Below, piece by piece: positions 1 to 5,806 of a stretch of 5,806 nt of DNA. Below the pieces are notes generated by a model. It did no database searches. It worked only from the letters and a program-made list of their open reading frames with translations, and was not told the origin of the DNA. Numbering within the stretch: position 1 is the stretch's first letter; each line of letters starts with the position of its first letter. The stretch lies in the NCBI GenBank assembly GCA_945828175.1, contig CALZQD010000121.1:1-5806 (forward strand), written 5' to 3'. The position numbers and the translations under genes were made by a program. Source of the stretch: an uncultured Bacteroidales bacterium. GTDB taxonomy: Bacteria > Bacteroidota > Bacteroidia > Bacteroidales > Muribaculaceae.

Positions 1-51
1 ATATTATGAAACAGACTCTAAGACTATAAGGGAATTTATTTATTTCATTTT

Positions 52-2484
52 TCAGAAGTCTATCGAGAGGCGGACGTTGAGCTGGCGGCGGGTGAGATAG
101 TTGGGGACGGCATACTGGATGTCGTTGACGTCGGTGACCCAGTAGTAGCTGCTGACGTTGCTGATGTCGAAGAGGTTGAAGACGTCGAGGCCGAGCCAGA
201 TGCTCTTGAAATGGCGGAGGAAGCCGGTGCGGGCTTCGCCGTCTTTCTTAGGCGTCAGCAGGCCGTAGGCGAGGCCGATGTCGACACGCTTGTAGGCGGG
301 AGCGCGGAAGTAGCCCTTGTCGCGGCTGCCACGCGGAGGTGTCACGGGCAGGCCGTCGGAGAAGATGCCGCGGAGGTTGAATTTCAGTTTCGGGAACTTC
401 GGGAAATAGTCGGTGAAGAACAGCGCGAAGCTATAGCGCTGGTCGGTCGGGCGCGGCACTTTGACGCCGTTGAGGTCTTCCCGAGTCTTCATCAGCGAGA
501 AGCTGAGCCACGAGTCGGTGCCGGGTACAAACTGGCCGAAGAGCTTGAAGTCGAGGCCCATCGTGTAGCCTTTAGAGGTATTCTCGCCGGCATAGACTAT
601 CTTGAGGTTGTCGATTTCGTAGGGGATGAGGTTGCCGAGAAGCTTGTAATAAGCCTCGCCCGAAAGCTTGAAGGGGCGGTCGAAGGCACGGAAGGTGTAG
701 TCGCTGCCGAGGATAAACTGGAAACTTCGCTGCGACTTGATATTTTCGTTGAGGCCTATGACGGTGTTGCCGTCGGCGTCTTCGACAGGTTGCCGGAATT
801 CCTTGTAGAATGGCGATTGATAGTAAAGGCCTGTCGCAAAGCGAAATGACCACTTCGGGGCGTTTTCGGGAACGAAGCCGATGCTCAGACGGGGGCTGAC
901 GAGGAATTCCTTGTTATAGTCCCAGTAAGAGAATCTAAGGCCGCCGTTGATGTTAAAGTATCCGGCCGAGGTCGACAGGCGGTATGAGTCCTGAACGAAC
1001 ATCGACATCTTCATGGTCGAGAGATCGTGGCGCGAGTCGAGGTTGTAGATCACCTTGAGGGCGTCGGGGTCGGCGGGTAGTGAGAAGCCGGCCGAGTCGC
1101 GCAGCTCCCATTCGCGGGTGCGGTCGAAAATCTTGGTGGCGTTGACCGTCAGGCCGTAGTTGAGATTATGGTTCTTGAGGCCTGTAGCACCGCGCAGACC
1201 GAGGCTGAAGACACTCGCCTTGAAGCGGGTGCGGGCGTGCTCGTGATAGCGGCCCACGCCGAGCTCACCGCCGATGGCACCGCCGTTGCCTCCGCCGCCT
1301 GTCGTGCCGGCCTGGTCTAGCCAATATTCGCCGCTGATATCATAGGTGACGAGCTCGTTGGTGAGGAAGCCCGAGGCGAGGAGGGTGAACATATTCGCGC
1401 GGTTGGGCTTGAAATCGAGGGTGCAAGCGCCGAAATAGGTCTCGAACTTATCTTTCTCGAGACCGTCGAAGTAGACCTTGAACTGCTTGGCGTCGGTCGA
1501 GGTGCCGAAGTTTGTCGAACGGCTGTGAGGCACGAACTTATAGTTGTTGATGGCGATGTTGCCGAGGAATCCGGCCTTCCACTTCGAGTTTATCTGAAAG
1601 GCCATGTTGGTCTGATAGTCGAAGAAGCGCGGGTCATACTCGCCCTTCTCGTCCATCGAACTCAGCAGCGACGAATTGCTCTTGTATCTGATGCCGTGGA
1701 TCTGCTTGAAGCGCTTGCCCGAGGTGCCGATAGAGAAGCTGCCGCCCATAAGTCCGGCGCTCAGCGAACCCTCGAAAGCCTCGGGCTCGCGGTAGGTTAT
1801 GTCGAGAACGCTCGACATGCGGTCGTCGTACTGCGCGGGGAAGCCGCCCGTCGAGAAGCCGATGGCGCCGACGAGGTCGGGGTTGATGACGCTGAGACCC
1901 TCCTGCTGACCCGAACTGACGAGCTGCGGACGGTAGACCTCGATGCCGTTGATATAGACGCTGTTCTCGTCATACGAGCCGCCGCGGACGCTGTATTGCG
2001 ACGACATCTCATTGTTCGAACTAACGCCGGCCATGGTCGAGATGAGCGACTCGACGCTGCCGCCGTTGACGTCGGGGGCGAGCTTATATGAATCAGCGTC
2101 GATCTTCTGGATGGCGCCGGTCTGTTTCTGATAGTCAGTAACTTCGATGCCGCCGAGAGTATAAGTTGCGGGCGTCATCTTGACGTTTAGGGTCACGTCG
2201 CCCTTGGCGTCGATGAGGCGCCTGCGCGAGTCCTCGTAGCCTATGCAGGTGAAAATCACTCTTATCGTGTCGCTCTCGGGCGCGGTGATAGAATACATGC
2301 CGTCGAGGCCGCTGGTGGCGCCGATGGCAGTACCCTCGACGCGGACCGAGGCAAACTCAAGCGGCTCGTTATTCTCGTCGGTCAGCTTGCCGTGGATTTT
2401 CACCGAAGCGGCAAAAGCCTCGCCGCAGAAAGCGAGCAGCAAGGTCAGGATGCATATTTTCAGGGATATATCTATTTTAAACAT
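52..2484 (-). CDS. TonB-dependent outer-membrane receptor with N-terminal carboxypeptidase-regulatory-like domain, no SusD partner
   Basis: Complete 810-residue outer-membrane receptor, expected to take up a substrate using energy passed by TonB/ExbBD. A signal peptide is visible: Lys-containing start, hydrophobic stretch at about residues 10-20, and an Ala-Phe-Ala signal peptidase I site at 23-25. The Cys at 20 is preceded by Phe, so it is a poor lipobox. Residues 28-104 form a carboxypeptidase-D regulatory-like beta-sandwich (GKLTDENNEPLEFASVRVEG, then the Gly/Tyr pattern DGMYSI and a CIGYE strand). GIEVTDY at 112-118 is a plausible TonB box. The plug spans about 120-232, with YSVRGGSYDENSVYINGIEV at 165-184. 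The rest is a beta-barrel ending in NLFDISN (770-776) and a terminal Phe (RLSIDF), as expected for barrel assembly. It is shorter than SusC proteins (about 1000 residues) and no SusD gene adjoins it, so it resembles the stand-alone receptor class. Substrate cannot be predicted. It is transcribed divergently from the glycan genes and is probably not part of that operon. Confidence 0.93.
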   Translation of the reverse strand: MFKIDISLKICILTLLLAFCGEAFAASVKIHGKLTDENNEPLEFASVRVEGTAIGATSGLDGMYSITAPESDTIRVIFTCIGYEDSRRRLIDAKGDVTLNVKMTPATYTLGGIEVTDYQKQTGAIQKIDADSYKLAPDVNGGSVESLISTMAGVSSNNEMSSQYSVRGGSYDENSVYINGIEVYRPQLVSSGQQEGLSVINPDLVGAIGFSTGGFPAQYDDRMSSVLDITYREPEAFEGSLSAGLMGGSFSIGTSGKRFKQIHGIRYKSNSSLLSSMDEKGEYDPRFFDYQTNMAFQINSKWKAGFLGNIAINNYKFVPHSRSTNFGTSTDAKQFKVYFDGLEKDKFETYFGACTLDFKPNRANMFTLLASGFLTNELVTYDISGEYWLDQAGTTGGGGNGGAIGGELGVGRYHEHARTRFKASVFSLGLRGATGLKNHNLNYGLTVNATKIFDRTREWELRDSAGFSLPADPDALKVIYNLDSRHDLSTMKMSMFVQDSYRLSTSAGYFNINGGLRFSYWDYNKEFLVSPRLSIGFVPENAPKWSFRFATGLYYQSPFYKEFRQPVEDADGNTVIGLNENIKSQRSFQFILGSDYTFRAFDRPFKLSGEAYYKLLGNLIPYEIDNLKIVYAGENTSKGYTMGLDFKLFGQFVPGTDSWLSFSLMKTREDLNGVKVPRPTDQRYSFALFFTDYFPKFPKLKFNLRGIFSDGLPVTPPRGSRDKGYFRAPAYKRVDIGLAYGLLTPKKDGEARTGFLRHFKSIWLGLDVFNLFDISNVSSYYWVTDVNDIQYAVPNYLTRRQLNVRLSIDF

Positions 2485-2525
2485 TGCTCAAATCGGTTAT
2501 ACCTTATATAACGGCGTTCGGGGTT

Positions 2526-2561
2526 AAAAATTATACAGGACGCCCGCTCTTTTTTTGCAAA
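2526..2561 (-). promoter_or_regulatory. Candidate promoter for the TonB-dependent receptor
   Basis: Read on the minus strand, TAATTTTT at 2533-2526 matches the Bacteroidota -7 consensus TAnnTTTG at seven of eight positions. A TTTG at 2561-2558 could serve as the -33 element. The 24-base gap between them is longer than the usual 19-21, so the assignment is weak. The remaining leader before the ATG at 2484 is about 40 bases and AT-rich, with no Shine-Dalgarno sequence, which is normal in this phylum. Confidence 0.3.
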
Positions 2562-2565
2562 AAAA
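2550..2565. repeat. T7-GC-A7 perfect palindrome in the divergent intergenic region
   Basis: Seven T, then GC, then seven A form a perfect 16-base inverted repeat, followed by one more A at 2566. Because it is symmetric it presents a TTTG on each strand, the Bacteroidota -33 motif, between two divergent genes. The heptamer TTTTGCA within it (2553-2559) recurs exactly 20 bases downstream at 2573-2579. It may be a shared promoter element or bendable A-tract DNA; a protein-binding role is only a guess. Confidence 0.6.
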
Positions 2566-2577
2566 ATAGTAGTTTTG
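2554..2577 (+). promoter_or_regulatory. Candidate promoter for the acyltransferase-ugd-aminotransferase operon
   Basis: TAGTTTTG at 2570-2577 is an exact match to the Bacteroidota -7 consensus TAnnTTTG. A TTTG at 2554-2557 lies upstream, but only 12 bases separate the two, shorter than the usual 19-21, and no good -33 motif is seen at the normal distance (around 2546-2549). If the -7 call is right, transcription would start near 2584, leaving a leader of roughly 12 bases before the ATG at 2596. Confidence 0.45.
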
Positions 2578-2595
2578 CAGTTAAAATCCAACGAT

Positions 2596-3663
2596 ATGAC
2601 ACGGCCCGCATCACAACGACTCCATTACTACGACATGCTCAAAGGCATCGCCATATTCATGGTCGTCGCCGGGCATATCCTGACGATGTGTATCCGAGGG
2701 ATCGACCGCGCCGCCATCTTCAAGTTTATCGGCGAGATACATATGCCGCTGTTTTTCTTCATCAGCGGCGTGATGTCGTTCAAGCTCGCGGCCGGCGGCG
2801 CAATCGTTCGCCCCGACCTCGCGAAGCGGGCCCGGCAACTGCTCGTGCCTATGGTCGTCGTCAGTTCGATATGGATTTATTACTTACCTCACTCGGGCCT
2901 TCAGAGCCCCCTCGACTCGACCTGGAGCGGCCTGTGGCACGACCAATGGAAAAACGGCTACTGGTTTACGCTCTGCCTCTTCGAAATCATCGCGCTCTAT
3001 GCCGCCCTGACGGGCATCTACCGGCGCTGCCGCAGGCTCTGGCAGGAAATCGCTGTCACCGTCGTAATCTGGGCCGCGTTAGGCGTACTCTGCTACCTCG
3101 TGCTGCCTCACGACCTTGTCAACATTCTCGGCCTCGGGCAGATGATGCAGTTCTTCCCGGCATTCATGGCCGGCGCCATCTCCCGACGCCATGCCGAGGG
3201 CTTCAGCCGGCTCGTCGCAAGCTCGGGCGCCGTGACAGCCTCGCTCCTCATCGAAGGCGCCCTGCTCTATTTCATCTCATGGCCGTGGGAATTATGCAAT
3301 CCGCACCCCGTAATCGTCTCGGTTGCCCGCTCGCTCTTCCACATCTCGCTGGCCATAACGGCCATCTCCGTCGTCAAGCCCTGGAGCGCCGAGGCATACA
3401 CGCCCGAGTATCCCGACGGTCGCCCGTGGGCAAGGATGTGGAGCTACCTCGGCACCCACAGTCTCGAGATCTACCTCCTCCACTACTTCTTCCTCTTCCC
3501 GATGGGATGGATGCGTGAGACGCTCGTTGAAATGAACCTCGCTTTCGTGCCGCTGCTCGCAGTGGCATCGGCCGGAGCCGCCGCGGTGATAGCCGTGACT
3601 CTCGGCCTCAATTATATAATTTCAAAATCAAAAAGCCTGTCACTGCTGCTGACAGGGCGATAA
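2596..3663 (+). CDS. Acyltransferase 3 family integral membrane protein (putative O-acyltransferase)
   Basis: A 355-residue polytopic inner-membrane protein of the acyltransferase 3 family (Pfam Acyl_transf_3), whose members transfer acetyl or other acyl groups to sugars, polysaccharides or lipids. Family hallmarks are the N-terminal YYDMLKGIAIFMVVAGH at residues 11-27, with Asp13, Lys16 and the likely catalytic His27, and HMPLFFFISG at 49-58 at the second membrane segment. An Arg/Lys-rich loop (72-80) precedes LLVPMVV. About ten hydrophobic segments can be read, near 17-33, 48-64, 82-98, 122-142, 152-170, 178-195, 212-229, 239-260, 289-305 and 317-342. Length is typical. The ATG at 2596 is preferred over the in-frame TTG at 2575, because that TTG lies inside the candidate -7 promoter element and adds only seven non-conserved residues. 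It is first of three closely spaced genes, so modification of the surface glycan is the best guess. The acyl group and acceptor are unknown. The last 15 or so codons are notably AT-rich. Confidence 0.9.
   Translation: MTRPASQRLHYYDMLKGIAIFMVVAGHILTMCIRGIDRAAIFKFIGEIHMPLFFFISGVMSFKLAAGGAIVRPDLAKRARQLLVPMVVVSSIWIYYLPHSGLQSPLDSTWSGLWHDQWKNGYWFTLCLFEIIALYAALTGIYRRCRRLWQEIAVTVVIWAALGVLCYLVLPHDLVNILGLGQMMQFFPAFMAGAISRRHAEGFSRLVASSGAVTASLLIEGALLYFISWPWELCNPHPVIVSVARSLFHISLAITAISVVKPWSAEAYTPEYPDGRPWARMWSYLGTHSLEIYLLHYFFLFPMGWMRETLVEMNLAFVPLLAVASAGAAAVIAVTLGLNYIISKSKSLSLLLTGR
3610..3621. repeat. AT-only 12-base palindrome near the end of the acyltransferase gene
   Basis: AATTATATAATT is a perfect inverted repeat made only of A and T, set in otherwise GC-rich coding sequence and followed by further AT-rich bases to 3634. 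It lies 60 bases before the ugd start. It could be part of an internal promoter for ugd, but the best -7 match there (TAATTTCA at 3617-3624) is only six of eight, so it may be incidental. Confidence 0.35.
3630..3656 (-). terminator. Terminator-like hairpin facing the minus strand
   Basis: CCTGTCA (3636-3642) and TGACAGG (3650-3656) form a perfect seven-base-pair stem with a seven-base loop. Read on the minus strand the stem is followed, after one C, by TTTTT at 3634-3630 and then more AT-rich sequence, the usual form of an intrinsic terminator. On the plus strand there is no T run after the stem, so it should not stop operon transcription. It lies inside the 3' end of the acyltransferase coding sequence, and no minus-strand gene is seen that would need it. 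Confidence 0.35.
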
Positions 3664-3681
3664 ATAGAACAAAGACAGACA

Positions 3682-4992
3682 ATGAATGTAGCAATCGTAG
3701 GCACCGGTTATGTCGGGCTCGTCTCGGGCGCCTGTTTCGCCGAAATGGGCGTCGACGTCACCTGCATAGACATCAACCGCGAAAAAATCGACTCTATCAT
3801 CCGAGGCGTCATGCCGATTTATGAGCCCGGACTCGACGACCTCGTCAAACGCAACGTCAAGGCCGGCAGACTCCACTTCTCGACCGACCTCGCCAAAGTC
3901 ATCGACGACATCGAGGTCGTCTTCTGCGCCGTCGGCACCCCGCCCGACGAGGACGGCTCGGCCGACCTGAGCTATGTCGTCGACGTAGCCCGCACATTTG
4001 CCCGCAACATAAAGAAATATACCATCCTCGTCACCAAATCGACCGTACCCGTCGGCACGTCGAAGATAGTCAAGGACGTCATCCGCGGCGAGCTCGCCAA
4101 ACGCGGAGAGGACATACCATTCGAGGTGGCGTCGAACCCCGAGTTTCTCAAGGAGGGCGCGGCTATCAAAGACTTTATGTCGCCCGACCGCGTCGTCATC
4201 GGCGTCGAGAGCGAGCGCGCCCGTCGCGTCATGGAGAGGCTCTACCGTCCCTTCCTGCTCAATAACTTCAGGGTGCTCTTCATGGACATCCCCTCGGCCG
4301 AGATGACTAAATATGCCGCCAACTCGATGCTGGCCACGCGCATCTCATTCATGAACGACATAGCCAACCTCTGCGAGATTGTCGGTGCCGACGTCAACAT
4401 GGTGCGCAAGGGCATAGGCAGCGACGCCCGCATCGGCGGCAAGTTCCTCTACCCCGGCTGCGGCTACGGTGGCTCGTGCTTCCCGAAGGACGTCCGCGCG
4501 CTGATACGCACAGGTGAGGTCAACGGCTATGAGATGCGCGTCATCAAAGCTGTAGAGGAGGTCAACGAGCGTCAGAAGAGCATCGTCTTCGACAAACTTG
4601 CGGCGGCTCTTGCCGACCTCAACGGACGCAACATCGCGCTCTGGGGCCTCGCCTTCAAGCCCGAGACCGACGACATGCGCTGCGCGCCCTCTCTCGTCAT
4701 CATCGAGAAACTGCTCAAGGCAGGCGCCACAGTGACCGTATTCGACCCGGTCGCCGAAGACGAATGCCGACGCCGCATAGGCGACGCCGTTAGATATGCC
4801 ACCGACATGTATGACGCCGTCGTCGACGCCGACGCATTAGCGCTCGTGACCGAGTGGAAACAGTTCAGGCTGCCGTCGTGGAAGGTCATCCGCAAGGCCA
4901 TGCGCGGCAACCTCATCGTCGACGGCCGCAACATCTACCAGGCCGCCGATATGATTGAAGAAGGATTCGACTACCGCTGCATCGGCGGATAA
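3682..4992 (+). CDS. ugd: UDP-glucose 6-dehydrogenase
   Basis: A complete 436-residue cytoplasmic enzyme that oxidises UDP-glucose to UDP-glucuronic acid using two NAD+, supplying uronic acid for capsule or exopolysaccharide. The N-terminal Rossmann domain opens with VGTGYVG (6-12), with Asp30 placed to bind NAD ribose. Conserved motifs follow in order: GTPPDEDGSADLS (85-97), STVPVGT (120-126), NPEFLKEG (152-159), the central helix EMTKYAANSMLA (207-218) with Lys210 and Asn214, and GGSCFPKD (263-270) with catalytic Cys266 and Asp270. The Lys-to-Cys spacing of 56 residues equals that of the Streptococcus pyogenes enzyme. The C-terminal domain has AFKPETDDMR (324-333), TEW (390-392) and VDGRN (413-417). 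All key residues are present and the length is normal. UDP-ManNAc dehydrogenase (WecC type) belongs to the same superfamily, but the motifs fit Ugd better. The start is fixed by the Rossmann strand beginning at residue 2. It lies 18 bases after the acyltransferase, so co-transcription is likely. Confidence 0.96.
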   Translation: MNVAIVGTGYVGLVSGACFAEMGVDVTCIDINREKIDSIIRGVMPIYEPGLDDLVKRNVKAGRLHFSTDLAKVIDDIEVVFCAVGTPPDEDGSADLSYVVDVARTFARNIKKYTILVTKSTVPVGTSKIVKDVIRGELAKRGEDIPFEVASNPEFLKEGAAIKDFMSPDRVVIGVESERARRVMERLYRPFLLNNFRVLFMDIPSAEMTKYAANSMLATRISFMNDIANLCEIVGADVNMVRKGIGSDARIGGKFLYPGCGYGGSCFPKDVRALIRTGEVNGYEMRVIKAVEEVNERQKSIVFDKLAAALADLNGRNIALWGLAFKPETDDMRCAPSLVIIEKLLKAGATVTVFDPVAEDECRRRIGDAVRYATDMYDAVVDADALALVTEWKQFRLPSWKVIRKAMRGNLIVDGRNIYQAADMIEEGFDYRCIGG

Positions 4993-5005
4993 AATATTGA
5001 CACTC

Positions 5006-5806
5006 ATGAACGAAAGAATACTTATGTCGCGAGTTCATCTCGGCGGCAACGAACGTAAATATATCGACAAGGCCTTTGAGAACGACTGGGTTCTGCCTCT
5101 CGGCCCCAACGTCGACGACTTCGAACACCGTCTCGAAAAATATCTCGGCGCCGACGCCGTCGTGGCTCTCAGCGCCGGCACGGCCGCGATACACCTCGGT
5201 CTTGTGATGCTCGGTGTCGGCCCCGGCGACGAGGTCATATGCCAGTCATTCACCTTCGCGGCCTCGGCCAACCCGATAATCTACCAGGGTGCCAAGCCCG
5301 TCTTCGTCGACAGCGAAGCCGGCAGCTGGAACATCGACCCCGAACAGCTCGAGCGCGCCATCGTCGAGCGTCACCGCATCACCGGACGCTACCCCACCGC
5401 CATCATCCCCGTCGACCTCTACGGCATGCCCGCCCGCCTCGATGAGATACGCGACATCGCCGGCCGCTACGGCATCCCCGTGCTCGAAGACGCCGCCGAG
5501 GCTCTCGGCTCGGTCTACAAAGGCCGCAAATGCAGCACCTGGGGCAACTACGGCGCGCTGAGCTTCAACGGCAACAAAATCATCACCACCTCGGGCGGCG
5601 GCGCACTCGTCTGCCCCGACAAAGAGTCGGCAGGCCGCGTCAAATTCTATGCCACCCAGGCCCGCGAAAACCGCCCCTACTACTACCACGAGACCATCGG
5701 CTACAACTACCGTCTTAGCAACATCTCGGCCGGCATTGGCTGCGGACAGATGGAGGTGCTCGAGCCCCACATCGAGAGCCGCCGCCGCAACCACGCCATC
5801 TATATG
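5006..5806 (+). CDS. DegT/DnrJ/EryC1/StrS-family sugar aminotransferase, PglE-like, 3' end cut by the window
   Basis: The first 267 residues of a PLP-dependent UDP-sugar aminotransferase; the frame is open to the last base, and family length suggests about 110 residues are missing. Visible motifs are HLGGNERKYI (11-20), the phosphate-binding SAGTAAIHL (56-64), EDAAEALGS (161-169) with Asp162 expected to bind the PLP ring nitrogen, and SFNGNKIITTSGGG (186-199) with Lys191 as the Schiff-base lysine. QAREN (218-222) and GYNYRLSN (232-239) follow. From memory of the family, the GGNE start, EDAAEALGS, NGNKIITTSGGG and QAREN together match Campylobacter PglE, which makes the 4-amino sugar on the way to UDP-N,N'-diacetylbacillosamine. 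Another UDP-4-keto-sugar aminotransferase is possible, so no gene symbol is given. The ATG at 5006 is preferred to the ATG at 5024 because it gives the usual lead-in to the GGNE motif. It starts 13 bases after ugd, consistent with one operon. Confidence 0.93.
   Translation, partial: MNERILMSRVHLGGNERKYIDKAFENDWVLPLGPNVDDFEHRLEKYLGADAVVALSAGTAAIHLGLVMLGVGPGDEVICQSFTFAASANPIIYQGAKPVFVDSEAGSWNIDPEQLERAIVERHRITGRYPTAIIPVDLYGMPARLDEIRDIAGRYGIPVLEDAAEALGSVYKGRKCSTWGNYGALSFNGNKIITTSGGGALVCPDKESAGRVKFYATQARENRPYYYHETIGYNYRLSNISAGIGCGQMEVLEPHIESRRRNHAIYM

Noticed and set aside
6..48. ATGAAA and TTTCAT inverted repeat after the receptor stop codon as a terminator
   Set aside because: The stem is only six base pairs, AT-rich, with a loop of over 30 bases, so it is unlikely to be a functional terminator.
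211..849. A 212-residue open frame on the plus strand opposite the receptor
   Set aside because: Glu/Val/Ala-rich antisense shadow with no domain features; the minus-strand receptor is conserved through this region. The same applies to the 188-residue frame at 1525-2091.
2575..2595. TTG at 2575 as the start of the acyltransferase
   Set aside because: It lies within the exact -7 promoter match, so it would not be in the transcript from that promoter, and the ATG at 2596 gives the normal family N-terminus.
2484..3518. A 344-residue open frame on the plus strand overlapping the acyltransferase gene in another frame
   Set aside because: Its product is rich in Arg, His and Pro with no recognisable domain, as expected from shifting GC-rich codons, while the overlapping frame encodes a clear acyltransferase with family motifs.
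5246..5794. A 182-residue open frame on the minus strand opposite the aminotransferase
   Set aside because: Low-complexity Ala/Val/Asp/Gly-rich product typical of the antisense of GC-rich coding DNA; the plus-strand frame has all aminotransferase motifs.
1..5806. CRISPR arrays, tRNA or rRNA genes, insertion sequences and attachment sites
   Set aside because: No regularly spaced repeats, no cloverleaf-like or rRNA-like sequence and no transposase or integrase frame were seen on either strand; nearly all of the window is accounted for by four coding regions.

Overview
This window looks like a Bacteroidota chromosome, most likely a fairly GC-rich member of the order Bacteroidales. The evidence is a TonB-dependent receptor with the N-terminal carboxypeptidase-regulatory-like domain typical of that phylum, a match to the Bacteroidota -7 promoter element (TAnnTTTG), and start codons without clear Shine-Dalgarno sequences. 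GC-rich codon choice (GTC, CTC, GAC, GCC) makes many long spurious antisense frames. The family cannot be fixed from this sequence; Muribaculaceae or Rikenellaceae would both fit.

Layout: bases 1-51 are a short AT-rich gap with no gene or convincing terminator. Bases 52-2484 (minus strand) encode a complete 810-residue outer-membrane TonB-dependent receptor with no SusD partner in view. Bases 2485-2595 are a 111-base divergent intergenic region carrying candidate promoters for both directions around a T/A-run palindrome. On the plus strand follow three closely spaced genes: a membrane-bound acyltransferase-3 family protein (2596-3663), UDP-glucose 6-dehydrogenase (3682-4992, 18-base gap), and a DegT/DnrJ/EryC1/StrS-family aminotransferase of PglE-like type (from 5006, 13-base gap) that runs off the window end.

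The plus-strand genes look like the start of a surface-glycan biosynthesis operon. Ugd would supply UDP-glucuronic acid, the aminotransferase would make a UDP-4-amino-sugar (possibly of the bacillosamine type), and the acyltransferase could add an O-acyl group to a glycan or lipid-linked intermediate at the inner membrane. The divergent receptor is probably a separate transcription unit for TonB-powered uptake of an unknown substrate. All genes belong to known families and I did not find a clearly novel system. The points most worth a second look are the divergent promoter region, a terminator-like hairpin pointing antisense at the end of the acyltransferase gene, and the sugar combination implied by the operon.
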